Shown here piece after piece: positions 27,696 through 40,900 of a stretch of DNA of 64,000 bases; the first letter of the stretch is position 1, and each line of letters opens with the position of its first letter. The DNA is from Streptomyces sp. CB09001. Lineage in GTDB: Bacteria; Actinomycetota; Actinomycetes; Streptomycetales; Streptomycetaceae. The DNA lies in contig NZ_CP026730.1 in the NCBI RefSeq assembly GCF_003369795.1, positions 558,001 to 622,000 of the forward strand, written 5' to 3'. The notes beneath the pieces are model-generated. The model was not told where the DNA came from, ran no database searches, and saw nothing but the letters and a program-made list of their open reading frames with translations. A program made the translations under genes and the position numbers.

Positions 27696-28862
27696 ATGAG
27701 CCACTTCAGCGACCGGCTACTCGGTCCCGTTCCGTACTTCCTGGAGCAACCCGGAGGCGAGGACGTCGTTCCGTTCGTGACACCCGCCGGAGACCGCATG
27801 TGGCTCGTGTGCGACTACTCCCTGGCACGCCGGGTCCTGACGGACGAGAGGTTCAGCCGGGCCGAGGCCGTCAAGCCACACGCTCCCCAGCTCATCGACG
27901 CGCAGCCGGTACCGGCATCCATGGCAAGCATGGACGGCACGGACCACACACGGCTTCGCCGGCTGGTGGCCGGAGCCTTCTCGACGCGCCGGACAGCCGC
28001 GCTGCGCCCCGGCATCGAACGACTGGCCGACCAGCACCTCGACGCCCTTGCCGCGGCAGGCCTCGGCGCCGACCTCGTCCACGAGCTGGCCGCGCCGCTT
28101 CCGGTGGCGGTCCTCTGCTCCTTGCTCGGAATCCCACCGGAGGACGTCCCACAGTTCCGCGGCTGGGTCGAGGTGTTGTTCGACCTCTCGCTCGGCACCC
28201 CGGAGAAGAAGGCCCGCCACCGCCTGGAGCTCGCCGACTACATGGCCGACCTGATCGAGCGCAAGCGCCGGACCCCTTCCGTCGACCTGCTCAGCAGCAT
28301 GATCGAGGCCCACGACCGGGGCGAGGTCTCGATGGACGAGCTGCTCACCATGGGCCTCGCACTGCTGATGGCAGGTTACGAGACGACCGTCGGCCAGCTG
28401 GGCCTGTCCGTACTGTCGCTGCTCGCCGACCCCGTGGCGTACGCCGACCTGAGCGAGCGGCCCGGAGACTTGGTTCCCACGGTGGAGGAACTGCTGCGCC
28501 TCAACCCGTCGACCCCGCTGAGCTTTTCCAGGGTCGCGTTGGTGACCATGCCCCTGGGCAGTATCACCGTCCGGGCCGGCGAGGCCGTCATGGTGTCACT
28601 GCTGCACGGCAACCGGGACAGTGGCACGTTCCCCGAACCCCACGGACTACGTCCGAGCCGACGCGATGCCGCTCACCTGACGTTCGGTCACGGGATCCAC
28701 CGCTGCGTCGGCGCACCACTGGCCCGGCTGCAACTACAGGTCGTCCTGGGGCGACTGACGCAGCGCTTTCCCACTCTGCGCCTCGCATCCCACCCCGAGC
28801 CGGTGATCTGGAAGGACGGCCTGGGCACCCGGGGACTGGCCCGGCTGCTCGTGGAGTGGTGA
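27696..28862 (+). CDS. Cytochrome P450 monooxygenase
   Basis: This is a 388-residue bacterial class I P450 from ATG 27696 (GGGGAG upstream). The I-helix oxygen-activation motif LMAGYETT, the K-helix ExxR (EELLR) and the heme loop [14 protein letters not shown] with the Cys ligand are intact. No ferredoxin gene lies nearby, so it must use generic redox partners. The PKS gene start overlaps or closely follows its stop. In context it could hydroxylate the polyketide acid, possibly at the alpha carbon to feed the FMN oxidase, but this is inference. Confidence 0.92.
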   Translation: MSHFSDRLLGPVPYFLEQPGGEDVVPFVTPAGDRMWLVCDYSLARRVLTDERFSRAEAVKPHAPQLIDAQPVPASMASMDGTDHTRLRRLVAGAFSTRRTAALRPGIERLADQHLDALAAAGLGADLVHELAAPLPVAVLCSLLGIPPEDVPQFRGWVEVLFDLSLGTPEKKARHRLELADYMADLIERKRRTPSVDLLSSMIEAHDRGEVSMDELLTMGLALLMAGYETTVGQLGLSVLSLLADPVAYADLSERPGDLVPTVEELLRLNPSTPLSFSRVALVTMPLGSITVRAGEAVMVSLLHGNRDSGTFPEPHGLRPSRRDAAHLTFGHGIHRCVGAPLARLQLQVVLGRLTQRFPTLRLASHPEPVIWKDGLGTRGLARLLVEW

Positions 28863-28936
28863 ACACCACCGCCGCCCGCGCTCCTGTGGAACGGCCCGAC
28901 GGCCCCGAGTACGCCTCTCACGAAGCGAGGAACCGC

Positions 28937-31900
28937 GTGTCTGTTGAGAACATCCGCACCGACGGAGACCCGGACGCCGGAGAGGCACGGGCGCACGACG
29001 GCCGGGCGGCATTCCGGGGTGGCGTGATGCCTTGGGTCCTCTCCGGCCGGACGGCAACTTCCCTGCGTATGCAGAGCCGTCGTCTGCTGCAGCACCTCAC
29101 CGACCAGCGGGGCGTTCCGGGCGGGGCAGCCGCCATCGGTCTGTCACTCGCCGTGTCCGGTACCGCCGGGCGCAACCGCGCGGTCCTCCTGGCCGGATCA
29201 CAGGACGAGTTCGCCGCCGAACTGACCGCCCTGGCGGCACAGCGGCGTACGTCCGCGCAGGTCACCGGCGCCGCCGGGCGATGCGAGCGCGTGGTGTTCG
29301 TCTTCCCTGGGCAGGGATCGCAATGGACCGGCATGGCAGCCGATCTGCTGGAGCACTCGGATGTGTTCCGGGCCTCCATCGCCGCCTGTTCCCGCGCGCT
29401 CGCTCCCCATGTCGACTGGTCCGGCCGGTCTCTGGAGGATGTGCTCCGCGCGGCGCCCGGTGCTCCCACGCTGGATCGTGACGACGTCACCCAGCCTGCC
29501 CTGTTCGCGGTCATGGTGGCCCTGGCCGACCTCTGGCAGTCCTTCGGCGTCAGGCCCTCGGCTGTGATCGGGCACAGCAACGGTGAGATCTCCGCGGCCG
29601 TCGTCGCGGGCGCGCTGTCTCTCGACGACGGGGCCCGCGCGGTGTCGCTGTGGAGCAGGGCGCAGGCACGGCTCGCCGGCGAGGGTGCGATGATCGCCGT
29701 CCCGCTGTCCGCGGCCGAACTGGAGCCGCGTGTGGCCCGTTCGGGCGGGCAGGTATCGATGGCGGCGGTCAACGGTCCGCGATCGGTCGTCCTGTCGGGC
29801 GATCGGGACGCCGTCGAAACCCTGCTGGCGGATCTTGCCGCCGAGGGCATCGCGGCCAGGCGCATACCGGTCCAAGTAGCCGCCCACTCCCCGCACATCG
29901 AGCAGCTGCGCGACACAGTCCTCGCCGACCTGGCCCCCTTGCGGCCGCGCCCGTCGCGGGTGCCGTTCCACTCGACCGTGACCGGCGAGCGCACCGACAC
30001 CCGTTCGCTGGACGCCGGTTACTGGTACCGCAATCTGCGCGGCTCCGTCGCTTTCGAAGGGACCGTCCGCTCGCTCGCGGACCACGACGCCTTCATCGAG
30101 GTCAGCGCGCATCCGGTGCTGACCATGGCGCTCCAGCAGACACTCGACGAGGCCGGCTCGGACGCGGTGGTCTCGGGCACGCTGCGCCGTCACCAGGACG
30201 GACCGCGGCGCTTCCTGACCTCGTTGGCGGAGCTGTACATCGCCGGCGCGGCGGTGGACTGGCGGCCGGCCTTCCCCGCAGACACTGCGGCCGTCGAGCT
30301 TTCCTGGCCGGAAGAGACGGAAGAGACGGAAGAGCCGGAAGAGACGGAAGAGACGGAAGGGCCGGGCGTACCCGCCTCCGAGGAACGTGATCACCTGAGC
30401 CTTCGCGACCGGAGCGAGCAGGAGATCACCGAATTCCTCATGGCCCTGGTCCGCTCCGAAACCTGCCTGCTCCTCGGCAGGGACTCACCGGATGCCGTGT
30501 CCCCCGTCGAGTCGTTCCGGGACATCGGGCTCGAATCCGCCACTGCCGTGGAATTGCGCAACCGGCTGGCCGCCGCCACGGGGCTGCGGCTCCCGGTGAC
30601 ACTGGTCTTCGACCATCCGACCCCCGAGCAGGTCGTCACCCGTATCCGCGGCGAACTCCTCGGTGCCGTGCCCCAGCCCGCGGTGCCCCGGCGGCGGGCG
30701 TCCGCGAGCCCTGACGAACCCGTCGCGATCGTCTCCATGGCGTGCCGCTTCGCCGGAGGTGTCGAATCCCCCGGCGACCTGTGGAAGCTTCTGATGCAGG
30801 AGCGGGACGCCGTCTCCGACTTCCCCGGCAATCGCGGCTGGGCCCTGGACGCGCTCTTCGACGGCGGCGAGGAACGCTCCGGTCGTTCGTACACCCGTCA
30901 AGGCGCGTTCCTCGACGACGCCGATCAGTTCGATGCCGAGTTCTTCGGGATCAGCCCGCGTGAGGCGACCGCCATGGATCCCCAGCAGCGTCTGCTGCTG
31001 GAAACCGGCTGGGAGGCCGTCGAACGCGCCGGCATCGACCCGGCGACGCTCCGCGGCAGCGGCACCGGGGTGTACGTCGGTGCCATGGCGCAGGACTACG
31101 GACCGCGGCTGCACGAGGCGGACGACGCAGCCGGCGGCTACCTGCTCACCGGCACCTACACGTGCGTGGCCTCGGGCCGCGTGTCGTACACGCTCGGTCT
31201 CGAAGGTCCGGCCATCACGGTGGACACCGGGTGCTCGTCGTCGTTGGTGGCTGTGCATCTGGCGGCGCAGGCACTGCGGCAGGGCGAATGCGACCTCGCC
31301 CTCGCCGGCGGCGCGACCGTCATGGCAAGCCCAGGACTCTTCGTCGAATTCAGCCGACAACGCGGACTCTCCCAGGACGGCCGCTGCAAAGCCTTCGCCG
31401 ACTCCGCCGACGGCACCGGCTGGGGCGAAGGCGCCGGCATACTCCTCCTCGAACGCCTCTCCGACGCACACCGCAACAACCACCCCGTACTCGCCGTCAT
31501 CCGCGGCTCCGCACTCAACCAGGACGGCGCGAGCAACGGACTCTCCGCACCCAGCGGACCCGCACAAGAACGCGTCATCCACGACGCCCTCACCGCCGCC
31601 CACCTCACACCGACCGACATCGACGCACTCGAAGCACACGGCACCGGCACCACACTCGGCGACCCCATCGAAGCCCAGGCCATCCTCGCCACCTACGGCC
31701 GCGCCCACACCCCCCAACAACCCCTCTACCTCGGATCCGTCAAATCCAACATCGGCCACACCCAAGCCGCCGCCGGAATCGCCGGCATCATCAAAATGAT
31801 CCACGCCATGCGGCACGGCATCCTCCCCCGCACCCTCCACATCGACCGCCCCTCCACCCACGTCGACTGGACCACCGGCGCAGTCACCCTCCTCACCCGA

Positions 31901-34900
31901 ACCACACCCTGGCCCGACACCGGCCACCCCCGCCGCGCCGCAATCTCCTCCTTCGGCATCAGCGGCACCAACGCCCACCTCATCCTCGAAGAATTCGCCC
32001 CGGACCGGGCGGCCGAGCCGGACGGAATCGACCCACGGCAGGTCAGGGCGAAGGGCGGCGCCTTCCCGGGGTCGTCCGCGACTCCCGTCGTCCTCTCCGC
32101 CAAGACCGAGCAGGCGTTGCGTGCGCAGGCCGCTCGGCTGTTGGACCACCTCCGCGAGCATCCGGGCATGAACGCGCGGGACGTCGGTCTCTCCCTCGCG
32201 CTGGAGCGTCGTCACTTCGGCCGCAGGGCCGGTCTGGTTGCGCGCGACCGCGCCGAACTCGAGGCAGGCCTGAGCGCGCTGGCGGAGGGCGACGGCACCA
32301 CCGGTCCCACGCTGGTCGCGGGGCAGGCCAAGGAGTCCGTGCGCCCGGTGTTCGTCTTCCCCGGCCAGGGCGCGCAATGGGCGGGCATGGCGGCGGGGCT
32401 GCTGGAGTCCTGCCCGGTGTTCGCCCGGCGGATCGCCGAATGCGCGACGGCCCTGGAACCGCTGGTGGACTGGTCGCTGACGGACGTCCTGCGGGGTGCG
32501 GACACCGCACCGGACTTCGACCGGGTGGACGTCGTCCAGCCCGCGCTCTGGGCCGTCATGGTGTCGCTGGCCGAGGTCTGGCGCTCGCTCGGTGTACGGC
32601 CGGCCGCCGTGCTGGGTCACTCGCAGGGGGAGATCGCCGCAGCCTGTGTCGCGGGCGTCCTCTCCCTCGCTGAGGGCGCACGGGTCGTGGCACTGCGCAG
32701 CCGGGCGCTCACCGCGCTGTCGGGGCTCGGCGGGATGATGTCGGTACCACGTCCCGCCGAGTGGGTCCTGGAGGAGATCCGCGCCTGGCAGGGGCGTATC
32801 TCGGTGGCCGCGATCAACGGTCCGGCGCAGGTCGTGGTCTCCGGCGACGCCGATGCGCTGGACGAGTTCCTCGCCCGGTGCGAGAGCAAGGAGGTACGGG
32901 CCCGCCGTATCGGCGTCGACTACGCGTCCCACTCGTCCCACGTGGAGAAGATCGAGGGCGAGATCGCGCGCGTCCTGACCGGTATCGCTCCGCGCTCGGG
33001 CGACATCGCCGTCTTCTCTTCCCTCACGGGACGGGCCCTGGCCGACGGCGAGGAGATGGACGCCGGGTACTGGTACCGGAACCTGCGCGGGACCGTGGAG
33101 TTCGAGCAGGCCACTCGCGCACTGCTGGACACGGGGCACACCATGTTCATCGAGGTGAGCCCGCACCCCGTTCTCGCCGTCGGGCTCGAGGCGACGATCG
33201 AGGCGGCGGGCGCGGACGCCGTGGCTCTGGGCACTCTGCGCCGGGGCGAGGACCAGACCGGCCGGCTGCTCACCTCGCTGGCCGAGGCCCATTGCCACGG
33301 AGCAGCCGTCGCCTGGACAGCCGTCTTCGAGGGCACCGGCGCACGGCGGGTGGACCTGCCGACCTACGCGTTCCAGCGCCGCCGGCACTGGCTCGACACC
33401 CCGGACCCGGCGGCTGACGCCGCCGGCCTCGGCCTGCAGCGTGCGGGGCACCCCCTGTTGGCGGGCATGACCGGCATCGCGGGCACCGACGGCAACGGGG
33501 ACGACGGCGGCCTGCTGCTCACCGGTCGTCTGACTCCGCGCACGCACCCGTGGCTCGCCGACCACGCCGTCCGCGACACCGTGCTCCTGCCCGGGGCCGC
33601 CGTCGTGGAGTTGGCCGTGGCCGCGGGCGATCGTCTCGGCTGCGGGCTGCTCCACGAGGTCGTCCTCGAGGAGCCGCTCGTCGTGCCCACGGACAGCGCG
33701 GTGCATCTGCAGGTGAAGGCCGGCCCCGCCGACGGCGCCGGTCAGCGGCGCCTGTCCGTGCATTCCCGTCCCGAGCAGGGCGGGCATCTGCCCTGGACCC
33801 GCCACGCCACCGGCGTCCTCACGACGGAAGAGGAACCCACGTTCGAGGCCCCGCGGTCGTGGCCCCCCAGTGGCGCGGAGGAGCTCTCGCTCGACGGACT
33901 CTACGACCGCCTCGGCGAGCTCGGTTACGCGTACGGACCCGCCTTCCGGGGGCTGATGCGAGCCTGGCGGCTGGGCGGTGACCGCTACGCCGAGGTGGCT
34001 CTCCCGGAGGACGTGAACGGCCAGGCCGCCGACTACGGCATCCACCCCGCCCTCCTGGACTCCGCCCTGCACCTCGCGCTCCTCGACGACAGCACGGACC
34101 TTCGCCTTCCCTTCTCCTTCGGCAAGGTCACGCTCCACGCGTCGGGCGCCTCCGCCCTGCGCGTACACCTCACCCGGGACGGCTCCGGCAACGCGGCCCT
34201 CACAGCCACCGACCGGAGCGGCACACCGGTGCTGACCATCGGCTCCGTCACGTTCCGGCCTCTGCCCGCGGGCGGACTCTCCTCCGCCTCCCCCTCCGAT
34301 GGCCTCTACCACCCCGTCTGGCAGCCGGTTCCGCTCCCGGCCGCACCGTCCGCGAAACGGTGGGCCCTCCTGGGCACCGACCCGCTGGAGGTCCCGCACG
34401 CCCTGCGGCACGCGGACTTCGACGAGCTCCGCGCCGCCCTCGACAGCGGTGAGCGGGCCCCCGACGTCCTGGTCCTCCCCTGTGTCTCCGGCGACCGGGA
34501 CCGCACCGGCCCTGAGGCCGCACACAGTGCCGCGGTCCGGGTACTGAACCGAGTCCAACGCTTCCTCGCCGACGAACGCCTCGAGGACACCCGCTTGCTG
34601 GTGCTGACCCGCGAGGCCGTCGCCGTCACCGCCGACCGGGAACTGCAGGACCTGCCCGCCGCCGCGGTGCGCGGCCTGGCGTACACCGCCGCCAATGAGT
34701 ACCCCGGCCGCGTCGCCCTGGTCGACCTGGGGCAGAGCGACAGCGGCGGTGTGCTTCCTGCGGCACTCGCAGCCGTCACCGACGACCTCCCTCTCGCCGT
34801 ACGCGGCGGGCAGCTGTACGCCCCTCGCCTGGTCCGCACCCCTGCACCGGCCGGCGCGCAGGACGTCGCCCCTGCGGGCATCGACCCGGACGGCACCGTA

Positions 34901-37900
34901 CTGATCACCGGCGGCACCGGCAGCCTCGGCCGAACGCTCACCCGGCACCTCGTCGAGCACCATGGCGCCCGCCACCTGCTCCTTGCCAGCCGCCAGGGCG
35001 ACACCGCTCCCGGAGCACGCGAACTCGTCGCGGAGCTGGCCGAGCGGAACGTCCACATCACCATCACCGCCTGCGACGTCACCGACCGGCAAGCGCTCGT
35101 CGAGCTGCTCGCCGGCGTTCCCGAACACCACCCCCTCACCGCCGTCATCCACACGGCGGGAGCCCTCGCCGACGCCACCGTCGCCAACCTCGCCCCGGAA
35201 AGCCTCGGCAAGGTGCTGCTGCCGAAGGCGTACGCGGCCTGGCACCTGCACGAACTCACCAAGGACGCGGGGCTGTCGGCGTTCGTGCTGTTCTCCTCCA
35301 TCGCCGGTCTGACCGGCAATCCCGGTCAGGGCAACTACGCAGCCGCCAACACCTTCCTTGATGCCCTGGCACACCACCGACGCGCTCGGGGGCTGCCCGC
35401 CACCTCCCTCGCCTGGGGGCTGTGGGAGTCCCCCGTCGGCAGCCTGGCCGCCAGGCTCAGCGACGCCGACAGGGCACGGTGGGCGCGCCGGGGTGTCCTG
35501 CCGCTGTCGCACGACCGCGGCATGCGGCTCTTCGACGAGGCTCTCGCGTCGGGCGAACCGCTTCTGCTGCCCGCCGAGCTGAACCTGGCGGCACTCCGCA
35601 ATCCCAGCCCATCCGCGTCCCCGCCCGCTCTTCTGCGGACCTTGGTCCCCGCACCGCGCCGCCGCCGCGCCGTCACGGCGGCGTCCGGCGCCGTCGGCAC
35701 GCGCTCCTGGGGTGAGCGCACCGCCGCGCTCCCGGAGGCCGAACGCCTTCGTTCGGCCGGCGACCTGGTACGCGCTGCCGTGGCCGCGGTCCTCGGCCTG
35801 CCCGGCGCCGGGGACGTCCCCGGAAGCAGCGCGTTCAAGGACCTGGGCATGGACTCGCTCACGGGCCTGGAACTGCGTGGCCGCCTGACCGCGGCCACCG
35901 GGGTCCCGCTGCCCGCGACCACGGTCTTCGACCACCCGACGCCCTCCGCCCTCGCCGCCCACCTCATCGCCGAACTGCGCGGCACCGAAGCGGGTCCGGC
36001 CGTCCCACCCGCATCCTCGCTCGGCACGAGCCCGCCGCGCACGGACGAGGATCCGGTCGTGGTCGTGGGGATGGCCTGCCGCTACCCCGGCGAGGTCAGT
36101 ACCCCGGAGGAGCTGTGGCGTCTGGCGGCCGACGGCGTGGACGCCATCGGCCAATTCCCCCGCAACCGGGGCTGGAACCTCGACGAGCTCTACCACCCGG
36201 ACCCCGATCATCCGGGCACCACGCACACCCGCTCCGGCGGCTTTCTGTACGACGCCGACCAGTTCGATGCCGAGTTCTTCGGAATCAGCCCGCGTGAAGC
36301 GACCGCCATGGATCCCCAGCAGCGTCTGCTGCTGGAAACCGGCTGGGAGGCCGTGGAACACGCCGGCATCGACCCGACGGTCCTGCACGGCACCCGCACC
36401 GGTGTCTTCACGGGTGTCATGCGCAGTGAGTACGCCACGGGCGCCCACTCCGTGCCCGACACCTCTGAGGCCTACCGCACCACCGGGCTGGCGTCGAGCG
36501 TCGCCTCGGGCCGCCTGTCGTACACACTCGGGCTGCAGGGCCCCGCCATCACCGTCGACACGGCCTGCTCGTCGTCGTTGGTGGCTGTGCATCTGGCGGC
36601 GCAGGCACTGCGGCAGGGCGAATGCGACCTCGCCCTCGCCGGCGGCGCGACCGTCATGGCAAGCCCAGGACTCTTCGTCGAATTCAGCCGACAACGCGGA
36701 CTCTCCCAGGACGGCCGCTGCAAAGCCTTCGCCGACTCCGCCGACGGCACCGGCTGGGGCGAAGGCGCCGGCATACTCCTCCTCGAACGCCTCTCCGACG
36801 CACACCGCAACAACCACCCCGTACTCGCCGTCATCCGCGGCTCCGCACTCAACCAGGACGGCGCGAGCAACGGACTCTCCGCACCCAGCGGACCCGCACA
36901 AGAACGCGTCATCCACGACGCCCTCACCGCCGCCCACCTCACACCGACCGACATCGACGCACTCGAAGCACACGGCACCGGCACCACACTCGGCGACCCC
37001 ATCGAAGCCCAGGCCATCCTCGCCACCTACGGCCGCGCCCACACCCCCCAACAACCCCTCTACCTCGGATCCGTCAAATCCAACATCGGCCACACCCAAG
37101 CCGCCGCCGGAATCGCCGGCATCATCAAAATGATCCACGCCATGCGGCACGGCATCCTCCCCCGCACCCTCCACATCGACCGCCCCTCCACCCACGTCGA
37201 CTGGACCACCGGCGCAGTCACCCTCCTCACCCGAACCACACCCTGGCCCGACACCGGCCACCCCCGCCGCGCCGCCATCTCCTCCTTCGGCATCAGCGGC
37301 ACCAACGCCCACCTCATCCTCGAGCAGCCCCCGGTACCGGACTCGGGTGAGGACAGGGAGCCCGCGGTCCCCAGCGTGCTGCCTTGGGTGCTCTCCGCCC
37401 GCGGGACGGAGGGTCTGCGGGCGCGGGCTGCGCAGTTGCGGCCGCTCACCGAGGACGGGGGCGGCATCGGTCCCGCTCATCTCGACATCGCCCGTTCATT
37501 GGCGGCCAGCCGGGCCACGCTCCCGGACCGCGCCGTCGTACTGGCCACCGGTCCCGGAGAACTCGCCTCCGGCCTCACCGCACTGGCCGCGGGTCAGGAC
37601 ATGCCGCACGTGGTGACCAGGCGCGCCGCCGATCGCGGTGGGGTGGCGTTCCTGTTCACCGGGCAGGGCAGCCAACGCCCGGGGGCGGGCGCCGGGCTGT
37701 ACGCGGCGCAGCCCGTGTTCGCCGCCGCGATGGATGCCGTGTGCGCGGAGCTCGACCGACATCTGGACCTCGAGATCCCGCTCAAGGACCTCATCCTCGA
37801 CACCGGCGCCGACGGCCACGGCCACGGCCACGGCCACGAGGACCTGCTGGACCAGACGCGCTACACCCAACCCGCCCTCTTCGCCCTGGAGACTGCCCTC

Positions 37901-40900
37901 TTCCGGCTCACCGAGCACCACGGCCTCGTCCCCGACCATCTCCTCGGCCACTCCATCGGCGAGCTCGCCGCCGCCCACGCCGCCGGTGTCCTCACCCTTC
38001 CCGACGCCTGCGCTCTCGTCGCCGCCCGCGGCCGTCTCATGCACGCCGCACCCGCGCACGGCGCGATGGCCGCCGTCCGGGCCACGGTGGAAGAGGTCCG
38101 CGCCGCGCTCGACACCCTGGGGCTCGGCGGCGGACAGGCTGTCGTCGCCGCTGTCAACGCACCCGACGCCGTGGTGGTGTCCGGCGACGAGTCCGCCGTC
38201 CGACAGGTCGAGTCCCATTGGCGAAACGCCGGTCGGCAGACGAGACTTCTGCGGGTCAGCCACGCCTTCCACTCCCCCCACATGGACGGCGTCCTCGAAG
38301 AGATGCGCCAGGTCGCCGCCGGAATCACCTACTCTCCCCCGCGCATCCCGATCGTCTCCAACCTCACGGGACGGATCGCAACCACCGAGCAGCTGACGGA
38401 CCCCGGCTACTGGGTCCGTCAGCTCCGCGAGACCGTCCGCTTCCACGACGGTCTCGAGACGCTCTTCGCCAGCGGCGCCGCCACATTCCTCGAACTCGGT
38501 CCCGACCCCGTACTGGCCGCCCTGGTCCGTTCGGCCGCCGCCACCCGGGGCACGGGGGCGGACGCGGTGGCCGCGGCATCACTGATCCGCCGCGGTCACG
38601 ACGAGGTTCACACCTTTGTGACGGGCCTGGCACAGGCGTACGCAGGTGGCGCCGCCGTCGACTGGAGCGGCCTCCTCCGCGACGGCCGTACGGTGTCCCT
38701 GCCCACCTACCCGTACCGGCGCAAGCGCTTTTGGGCAAGCCCCACGCCCGCGGCCGCCCCCACCGCGGCTTCCGGCATCCACCCGCTGCTCGGTGCGGGC
38801 GTGGAGCTGGCCGGCGGCCTGGGGTGGCTGGCCACCGGACGCCTCGATCCACAGGCCCGGCCCTGGCTGGCCGAGCACGTCGTCCAGGGGCGCCCCCTGC
38901 TGCCTGGGGCGGCCGTTGCGGAGCTGGCCCTCGACGCGGCACGAAGGACGGCCACCAGCCGGGTCGCCGACCTGACCCTGGAACTACCCCTGGTGCTCGA
39001 CACGGCCATGGACATCCAGCTCCGGGTGAACGCCCCCGGGAGCGGCGGCTCCCGCGCCTTCACCCTCTGGGCACGGCTCGCGGGGGCGGACGGCACGGAG
39101 TGGACGCGGCACGCCTCTGGCGTACTGGACAAGGCCGGCTCCTTGCCTCCCGCCGACGACGCCTGGCCGGCCGTGTGGCCGCCTCCGGAGGCGACAGCGA
39201 TCCCCGTCGACGGCCTCTACCATCGGCTGGCCGAGCGCGGCTACGCCTACGGCTCCGCCTTCCGGGGGTTGCGTGCCGCCTGGCGCCATGGTGACGACCT
39301 GTACGTGGAAGTCACGTTGCCGGACGCCGCCCGAGCCGACGACGACCGCTTCCTGCTGCACCCCGCCGCGCTGGACGCGGCGCTGCACGCCGCCTTCTGC
39401 GGAATCCGGGACGAGGACGGGGGCGACCGGTTCGTCGTGCCGTTCGCGTGGAGCGGTCTTTCTCTGCACACCTCTGGTGCGACCGAGCTGCGTGTTCTCC
39501 TGCGCCGCGGCGACGGCGACACCTATTCCCTGCTCCTCGCGGACGGAACCGGTGCTCCGGTGTGCACCGTCGACGCACTCGCCGTCCGGAACCTCCGGGC
39601 CGTCGCGGAATCACCGGACGGGCCCACACTGCTCACCGTGCGGTGGGGGGACGCGCCGCGGACACCGGAGAGCACCACGGCGGTCCCCTGGGCCGTCGTG
39701 GGCCGCGACGGCACGGGAGTGACCGAAACGGTGCGTGCCACCGGCGTTCGCGTCCGGCACTACCCCGATCTGGGCGGCCTGCGACGGGCCCTGGACGAGG
39801 GTGCCCCCGCGCCGGCCGTCGTCCTCGTCCCCGAGCCCGGTCGGCCCTCCGACACCGGCGAGCCCACCTCGTCCGACCCGCTCGCAGCACCCGGTGGGCC
39901 CTCCGGCACCGGGGAACCCGCAGGAGCGTCCATGGGCGCGGTCCTCGCGAGCCACGCGGTCCTGGATCTCTCCCGGCAATGGCTCGCCGACGAGCGGCTC
40001 GCCGGCTCCCGCCTCGTCCTGATCACCGACGGCGCCGTCACCACCGGCAGCGGCGACGGCCGGCCGGACCCCGCCGGAGCCGCGGTGTGGGGACTGATCC
40101 GGTCGGCGCAGACCGAGCACCCCGGGCGCTTCGTCCTGCTCGACACCGACGGCCGGGCGGAGTCGACGGGCCACCTCGTTGCGGCCCTGGCGTCGGACGA
40201 GTCCCAGCTCGCCCTCCGCGCCGGACGGATGTCGGTACCGACGCTGCAGGCGCACCGGGCCAAACCGGCCGGCGAGGGGCGCGGGAACCTCTTCGACCGC
40301 CACAGCCATGTGCTGATCACCGGCGGGCTCGGCACCCTGGGCCGCCTGGTGGCCCGGCACCTGGTGGAACGGTACGGCGTACGGCGGCTGCTGCTGACGG
40401 GCCGACGCGGTGGGGCCACCCCGGGCGCCGGCGCGTTCCTGGAAGAACTGGCCGTGCTGGCACCGCAGGTGTCGGTGACCTTGGCCGCCTGTGACATCAC
40501 CGACAGCGCCGCGCTGGCCGAGGTCCTCGCCGCCGTACCCGAGGAGCACCCGCTCACCGGCGTGGTGCACGCGGCGGGTGTCCTGGACGACGCGGTCGTC
40601 GAAGGGCTCGACCCGGACCGCCTCGACCGGGTGCTCCTGCCCAAGGCCGCGGCGGCCGTACACCTCCACGACCTCACCGCGAACCTGAACCTGTCGGCGT
40701 TCGTGCTGTTCTCCTCGCTCGCAGGCGTGCTGGGTTCCGCCGGACAGGCCAACTACGCGGCGGCCAACGCCGTTCTGGACGGCATCGCCCGACTGCGGCA
40801 CGCCGAGGGGCGACCCGCGCTCTCCATCGCCTGGGGCCTGTGGGCGGACGAGAGCTCCATGACCGGCCCTCTGGGCGAGACGGACCGGCTTCGGATGGCA

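Noticed and set aside
28937..30700. A KSQ-type decarboxylating loading module
   Set aside because: No ketosynthase precedes the first AT. The N-terminus runs directly into a KS-AT linker-like segment and an AT with Trp in place of the carboxylate-binding Arg, so it is an AT-ACP loading didomain.
30485..37480. A 2331-codon open frame on the minus strand across PKS1
   Set aside because: It is fully antisense to intact KS/AT/DH/KR domains, consists of low-complexity G/A/V/E-rich sequence, and repeats itself where the two KS tracts repeat. It is a by-product of very high third-position GC.
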